Program-made: the position numbers and the translations under genes
In this document: positions 57,953 to 64,000 of the stretch, piece after piece
Layout: the number at the start of each line of letters is the position of its first letter
Position numbering within the stretch: the first letter of the stretch is position 1
The notes under the pieces: generated by a model
What the model saw: the letters and a program-made list of their open reading frames with translations, nothing else
What the model was told of the DNA's origin: nothing
Databases searched by the model: none
Source: Erythrophleum ivorense
Lineage: Eukaryota; Streptophyta; Magnoliopsida; Fabales; Fabaceae
DNA length: 64,000 nt
Direction of reading: 5' to 3'
NCBI GenBank assembly: GCA_026724425.1
Contig: JAIUCV010000001.1
Span: 14,924,556 to 14,988,555, forward strand

Positions 57953-60100
57953 TATAACACCATAAATTCTAACTCATTTCATGCCATTCATAAGCTTTAT
58001 TTCATCAATTCCACAAGAACATATGAAAAAGGGGATGAAAATCATGGATTTCTTCGCATTGCGCTATATTTAAAAATTTGCAATCAGTGTTACGTGGACT
58101 CTGTGAGCTCATACTATATACCCTCATATTTAATTACATCAAAATAAGTCATTTGCATCACAAAATCATATCTATAACTCATGGAAACCAAAATAGAGTG
58201 TGGAATATGGAGCTTCATTCTCGGCCAGAATTGCTCCACTTTCTAACCAAACTTTGGAAAATCATAACTAAATATAGAAAAATTGAAATCATACAATCTT
58301 GATCATTCTAGAAATATTTGGATGTCTACTTTACATTAAAAATATGCCCAGACCATAACATCCATCACAAATGGCGTTTGACATCCAAAATGGTCTAAAG
58401 ATCCGACTAAACTCTGGAACTGTCACAGAATTCTGCAGAGAACTTTGAAAATATCCAATTAATTGCACAAAAATCCAATCTATACAAATGATACCAATAT
58501 AGAAATCTGTGGATTTTAAATAGAGAGAAAAAATATCTCTAAATCATTTCATCAAGCCTAGACCTTATAATTTGATGGAACAATACTTCTGGTCAGGCAA
58601 ATTTACTGATACTGGACAGAAATTTCAAAAATTCATATCTCCCTCTCTAGACCTCCAAATGAGGTGTTTCCAGTTGGCACAAATCACTGTGATTGTATAG
58701 TTTCTTTGTATAAAATTTTATGGCAATTGGACATCATTTGAGACTCGGGTGATAGAGCTTAATTTCGGACCAAATGAATAGTGCAACAAACCAGAAACAT
58801 AAATTTTGCCAACTTTGAAAAATCATCAAATATTCTGTAGACCTCCAAAAATTATGATCTTTAGCTTCCCAAAAAGCTCTCAATGAAACCTAATTGCTTG
58901 CCATATCTCAAATCAAGACTAACTCATTTGGCTAAAAAGTGATATAGGGTTTCATAATGGTCAATTTTGGCTCCATATAGAGTACCAAAATTTCCAAATG
59001 GATTTTCCTTGGTTTTGGAACCTTTTGGGCAAATCTAAAAGTATATTTAAGATTTGTGTGAGCTGCCCAAATGGTCCCAAACCTTATGCATCTCATTTTG
59101 GCCATTTAACCCCCACTTATACACATATCTATCAAACTTTCAATTTTCATACTCTGGCATTACATACTTAAAACATATGTTAAAGGTCATACATCATAGT
59201 CATACACATAAACATCACATAATAGTGTATTTATACATGTATCAAGGGTCATGGTACATTTACAACATCATATACTTTGTGAAATATCATTATGGATTCA
59301 AAAGGAATGAAAGTTAGGCATAGGCTTGTCAATCTCCTTCTTTCATGGTTGTTGGCTCCCCTCACCATAGCTACTTGGTCCATCTAGCATATTAGAGTAT
59401 TGGAGAGGAGAGGATGAGATTCAAAGAATCCCAATAACTTGGCATGTGAATCATATATAATATATGCAAAGTAAGTTTTACAATGTATACATGAAAAAAT
59501 GGAAATCATAGACATTTACAAAGCAAACTTGGCATGTGAATAAATCATACAAGATATTTAAGAGTTCACCAAGTGCTTGGATTGGCCTCACACTTCTCCT
59601 CATGGATTTTGGACTTGCCTCACTTATTCTTTAAGAGCTTTGGACTCAACCATACTCTTAGGAGCCTATTTTGCTTTTGGGAGACTCTTTACTTTGTCTC
59701 AACCAAGCTCAAGGGTTCTTAGCTCATCCTCACCAAAGGGAAGAGTTTTTGGCCTCTCCACATTCAAGTAAACTCATACAAACATCATGCATTCATTAGA
59801 AAACATAACATGGCATCAAGGATCATGGCATATAAAGGCATGCTAGCATACTTTTCATAACTTGAAAATACACATACATATGTTCTAAAATAAGCTAAAC
59901 ATTCATCCATGCATGAGAGAAGGTGGAGAGAGCTATCTTGCACACAATTACACACTTTGTCTTTTAGATTCAATCTCCTCTTTTCAGCTACGCACCCACA
60001 AAAGTGTGGGGAAGGTTCCTCTTGGCTTAGACATGATTTAAGGAAGCAAATTAGGTTTATGGAATGAATTCTAAGGCCACATAAATTGCCTAGACCCTAG

Positions 60101-62944
60101 TGTAACGCCATCATTTCTAACTCATACCAATCATCCTTTGCATGCTCATGTGAAATATAGTAAGAATAAAGTGAGAACTTCTATTAGATTCATACACTTT
60201 CTTGCATTACGACATGGTTAAAAATTCATTTCGGTGTCACATGGACCGTGTGAGCTCATGCTATGCATCCTCATAGTTAATTACACCATTACAACTCATT
60301 TGTATCATAAAAACTTGCTTTCAACTCATGGAAACCAAAAAGAGATATGGAACATGTATCTCCATTTTTGGCCAGACTTGGCTCCATTTCTGGGCAAAGT
60401 TTGAAAAATCGCAACTAAATCTAGAAAAATTAAAAACATGTAATCTTGGTCATTCTGGAAAGTTTGGGATGTCTACTTCATGCTAAAAATATGTACCAGT
60501 CATAACATCCCACACACAGGATGTTTGACATATAAAATGTTCTGGAAGTTGGGCTAGGTTCTGATGCTGTCACAGTTTACTGATATAAACTTCAAAAATG
60601 TCCAACTAATTTCAAAAAAATCCAATATGTGCAAATGATACCAATATGGAAATATGTGGATGTTAACTAGAGAGAAAAAATATTTTTAAATCAGTTCATC
60701 AAGCCAAACTCTCAGAAATAAATGGAATAGTACTTCTGGCCAAGCACGATGATTGATACTGGGCAGAAACTTTGAAAATTCATATCTTCCTCTCTAGACC
60801 TCTAAATGAGGTGCTTCTAATTGCTACAAGTCACTATGAATGTTTAGTTTCTTCCTATAAAATTTAGTAGCCATTGGACCATGTTTTCCCCTCAAATGAC
60901 ACAATTACACAACTGACCAAATGAACAGTGCTAGTGCAAATTTGAAATTTTGATACCAACTTTGAAAAATCATAGAAAATTTCGCAGACCTCCAAATGAC
61001 CTGATCTTTGGCTTCCCAAAAATTTTTAGACAATATCTAGTCACATGCCAAATTTTAAGGTATGAAGAGGTCATTTGGTTAGACTTTGACATAAGGTGGC
61101 AAAGTGTCCATTTCTTGTGTTAAAAGAGGGCTCTAAGGGTTCAAATTTGCTTCTCCTACTCCTAAGGCTCTATGAGCACATGGGAAAGCATCAACATAGG
61201 CTATCAAACATGGCTCAAATGTCTAACAACCCAGATTTGCAAAACTCACTCTCCCACACCAAAACATACACCATGTACATAATGCCAAGATCTTACTATT
61301 TATACTGAAAACTTGCTACATCATGCACTATAGTTCTAATTCTCATACATATCCAATAAGTACATCTATTTACAAGTATTCATAAGTGCATGCACTATAT
61401 ACATCATTAGATTACATCGCTTAGCAACAAAGTGGTGACAAAATAACTATTTCACAAATCCCTTGCCAATTTCCCTAGCTTCAAGCTTAGTGGCTCCCAT
61501 GTCTTTGTTCACTTGATCCACCTAGCATGTTAGGATAGTGGAGAGGAGGGAATTGATTCAAAGAATCCCAATAGCTAATCTCTCATTCAATCATACATAT
61601 TATGTGCAAAGCAAGCTTTTCAAATGCGTGCATGGAAAAGTGGAAGTCATGGACACTTTAAAAACAACCTTGGCATGTGAATCAATCATACAAGACATTC
61701 AAGGGTTCACTAAATGTTTGGATTGGCCTCACACTTCTCCTCATGGGTTTTGGACTTACCTCACCCACTCTTGAGCACTTTGGACTCAACCATTCTCTTG
61801 GGAGTCCATATTGCTTTAAGGAGACCCTTTGCTTTATCTCAACCAAGCTCGATGGTTCTTGGCTCATCCTTACCCAAGGGAAGGGTTCTTGGTCTTTCCA
61901 CATCCAAGAAAACTCATATAAACATCATAGATTTATTTAACACATAATATAGCATCAAGGTTCATGACATGTAAAGGCATGCTAGCATACTTTTCATAGC
62001 TTAAAAATACACATGCACACATTCTAAAACAAGCTAAACACACATTCATGCATGAGAGAAGGGGGAGAGAGCTACCTTATAGGCTAACATAAGCTTTCCT
62101 TTTCAATTTGTCTTCTCTCTTCTTGGTTCCACAATCACAATTAGATGGAAGTGTTTCTCTTGAGTCTAGGCACACAAAGAGCATGAAATTACTCTATCAT
62201 AACTCAACAATTATTCATAAAGCTAGGGGTTTCTTTATAGCAAACCCTACCAAGCATATAAGAAACTAGGAATTCTTTCTCTCTCTAGAAGTTCACCAAC
62301 TATTCTTCTCTTTTCTTTACATTTCTTAACTTATCACACTTTCTTTTAAAGGTTTCTTGCTCCCTCTAGGTCAGAACAAAACTTTCTTACTCATTAACCC
62401 ATGGAAAGGGAGCTTAGAAGGAGAAGAATAAAATCAAGAAGAAAAAGCATGAAGAGCTTTAAAGGTTCTTACCTTTCTTCCTTAGCTTCCCTTCCTTTTC
62501 TCTTAGTTTCTCCTAGTTTCCCTCTCTCTCTCAAGCCTTTTTTCTGTGCTTGGATGAAGCTTGGGTCGATTTAAGGAGAAAGGAGGAGTTTGGACGCTTT
62601 AAGAAGTTAAATTCTCTTTTTTTACGCTTTTCTGGACTAACCCTTACTATAACGAAGCATAACCCTCACTACGGCGAGCAAGTATCAGTCCTAGACCCAT
62701 GCTTTCGCTACAACGCACTATGGCAAGTAGCTCCCTAGTTTTTGTATGGGATACCCGCACTTGCTATAGCTAAAAGTATTTTCGCTATAGCGAAAAGGCA
62801 CTCTCGTTATAACTAGACCATTTCTCGCTATAGCGAACAGGTAAATTCGCTATAGCTAGCCCATTTCTCGTTATAGCTAGCAGACTTAGAAAATTTTCAG
62901 CCCTTCGAAAATTTTTCAACTTCTTTTTTTTTCTGGTTGTTACA
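60101..62944 (-). mobile_element. Ty3/Gypsy solo long LTR (G6), divergent shorter subfamily, nested in G5
   Basis: 2844 bp from TGTAACGCC (60101) to GGTTGTTACA (62944), flanked by the perfect duplication CCTAG (60096-60100 and 62945-62949). G1 at about 12670-12680 shows the same host LTR position uninterrupted. Its R-U5 portion is homologous to the other copies (for example 60190-60900 against G5 58060-58760). Its U3 (about 62400-62944) is different and contains palindromic CGCTATAGCGA repeats. No gag or pol is present. Confidence 0.92.
62640..62885. repeat. Cluster of TCGCTATAGCGA-type palindromic repeats in G6 U3
   Basis: Near 62770-62880 at least six related motifs occur: CTATAGCGA, CGCTATAGC and CGTTATAGCTAG variants. 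They alternate with CCATTTCTCG or ACTCTCG spacers, about 25-40 bp apart. A weaker set with CTACGGCGAG and CGCTACAACG lies at 62640-62740. Each core is a perfect or near-perfect palindrome, which suggests dimeric protein sites or simple repeat growth in the LTR promoter region. Confidence 0.8.
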
Positions 62945-64000
62945 CCTAGCTTGCCTTATAAGCCTCATTATAGTTCCATAATGACACCTAAGGAAGCAAT
63001 ACCCTGCAATTAACTTCTAGGCTCCCTTCTCTTTATTCATATATGATTCTTGACTCTTTTTAAGTCTCTTGGAGTCATCACCCAATTAAAATAAGGAGCC
63101 TAAACACATGTTACTTCTTTAGGTCACATAATAGAGTCTGTGGCACCAATTCACTTTTCTTGAGTTCTAAATTTTTCCCAAGGCCTCTACTCATCTTCAC
63201 TCATCACATATGACTTAAAAATGGGTTTGAAAAAATTTAAAACTCTCCCTAGGAGTTGTATCCCTTCTTGGCTGAGACATGGGAGCATTTGGCCTTCCAT
63301 GGGGTTTTGTTTGTTTTCATGGAGGAAGAGGCATATGGGGGACCTCTTAGGGATCTTAGGAGCACATTTAAACATTCATTTAATCCTAAGAACATTTATG
63401 TTAAATCATATTTGCAAGAGAGCATTTGGTTCCCTAATGGTTTCATCTTGTTTCCTAATGCCCCTTTCTTGATTCTATTAGTCCCTTCTTAATCCTTACC
63501 ATCTAAAACCTCTAATCCCTCCATGAATTGACATAACACAGCCCTTAAAGAATGGGCCCTTGGCTAGACGAAATTGACAAGGGTGAGGGGGAGGAAGAGG
63601 TTACCAAAGGATGGAGAATTTACCTTGTTTTCTTAGTTCCTTTGGCTTGATCTTCCACTTGGTTAGCTTGCTCCCTCAATTTTTGAAATTTCCCTTTCTG
63701 TTTTGCCCCCAAAATAACACCAAACTCTCCATTAAAACTATAGAAAGAAAGCTTAAGAGGAGAGGAGCAAGTTTTAAGAAGGAAGGATATGAAATTTCTT
63801 AAAGTTTCTTACTTTTTTCTTGAATTTCTTCCTCCAAAATCTTGCTCCTCTTATGCGCCTAAGAAGGGTAGCTTCTCCTTTGGTTTTGGGCATAAGTAAG
63901 TCGATCTTAGAGAGGAGAGAAAGAACGTGGCATATAAAGAAGAATTTGGAAGCTTCCTTTAACATTTAAATTTCATTTTTGCCCTTTCATAATAGCATTT

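Larger units (their letters stand above)
57953..64000 (-). mobile_element. Ty3/Gypsy long LTR (G5), continuing past the right edge, with G6 nested in it
   Basis: Begins at about 57953 with a decayed TATAACACC end and aligns with G1 in the same orientation. It is interrupted by G6 at 60101-62944, resumes at 62945, and runs to the edge near the point matching G1 13680-13720. The remaining U3 of about 0.5 kb is outside the window. Without the far end it is not known whether this is a solo LTR or part of a longer element. Confidence 0.85.

Noticed and set aside
62640..62885. Possible CRISPR-like array
   Set aside because: Spacing is irregular, repeats are short palindromes with variants, and the genome is eukaryotic.
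63187..63492. Overlapping frames on both strands, with similar frames at 28263-28496
   Set aside because: The similarity reflects shared LTR sequence of G3 and G5. Frames shift between copies.

Overview
This is eukaryotic nuclear DNA from a flowering plant, most likely a eudicot. It is strongly AT-rich and intron-bearing, and it is packed with nested plant transposable elements. I cannot name the species. Only one functional protein-coding gene is well supported: a minus-strand plastid S1-domain RNA-binding protein gene of the RLSB/PDE338 type (5675 down to 2136). Five exons can be placed to the base from splice sites and protein homology. Its last exon or exons lie left of the window. Introns 3 and 5 carry a MITE-like element and a complete 1.15 kb non-autonomous Copia element.

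Layout. 1-2135: last visible intron of RLSB with the small Copia element (500-1646). 2136-5675: RLSB exons. 5676-8436: AT-rich intergenic DNA with one foldback element. 8437-15005 and 15005-23205: two decayed endogenous pararetrovirus (Caulimoviridae-like) copies in inverted orientation. Copy A is split by a 3.7 kb Ty3/Gypsy solo LTR; copy B is peppered with MITEs. 24975-42646: a 17.7 kb Ty1/Copia element of the SIRE/Maximus type on the minus strand, itself interrupted by two Gypsy insertions. 44290-46130: a decayed FAR1-RELATED (FRS) gene. 46209-51450: two local tandem duplications and foldback MITEs. 52409-55941: another solo Gypsy LTR. 56099-57410: an internally deleted Copia remnant. 57953 to the right edge: a further Gypsy LTR carrying a younger relative nested inside it (60101-62944).

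The recurring theme is a Ty3/Gypsy family with exceptionally long LTRs, present here six times. Where both ends are in the window they start TGTAA (or a decayed form) and end TTACA. Four copies have perfect 5-bp target-site duplications. Related unfilled sites inside the window (copy A against copy B of the pararetrovirus, tandem repeat unit 2 against unit 1, one Gypsy LTR against another) confirm several insertions without outside data and give a relative order of events. I found no new biochemical system. The most notable items are the inverted pararetrovirus pair, the base-resolved nesting history, the rearranged Gypsy element whose gag and pol face each other, and the retrotransposon-invaded RLSB gene. 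Most other open reading frames in the window are chance frames in AT-rich repeats.
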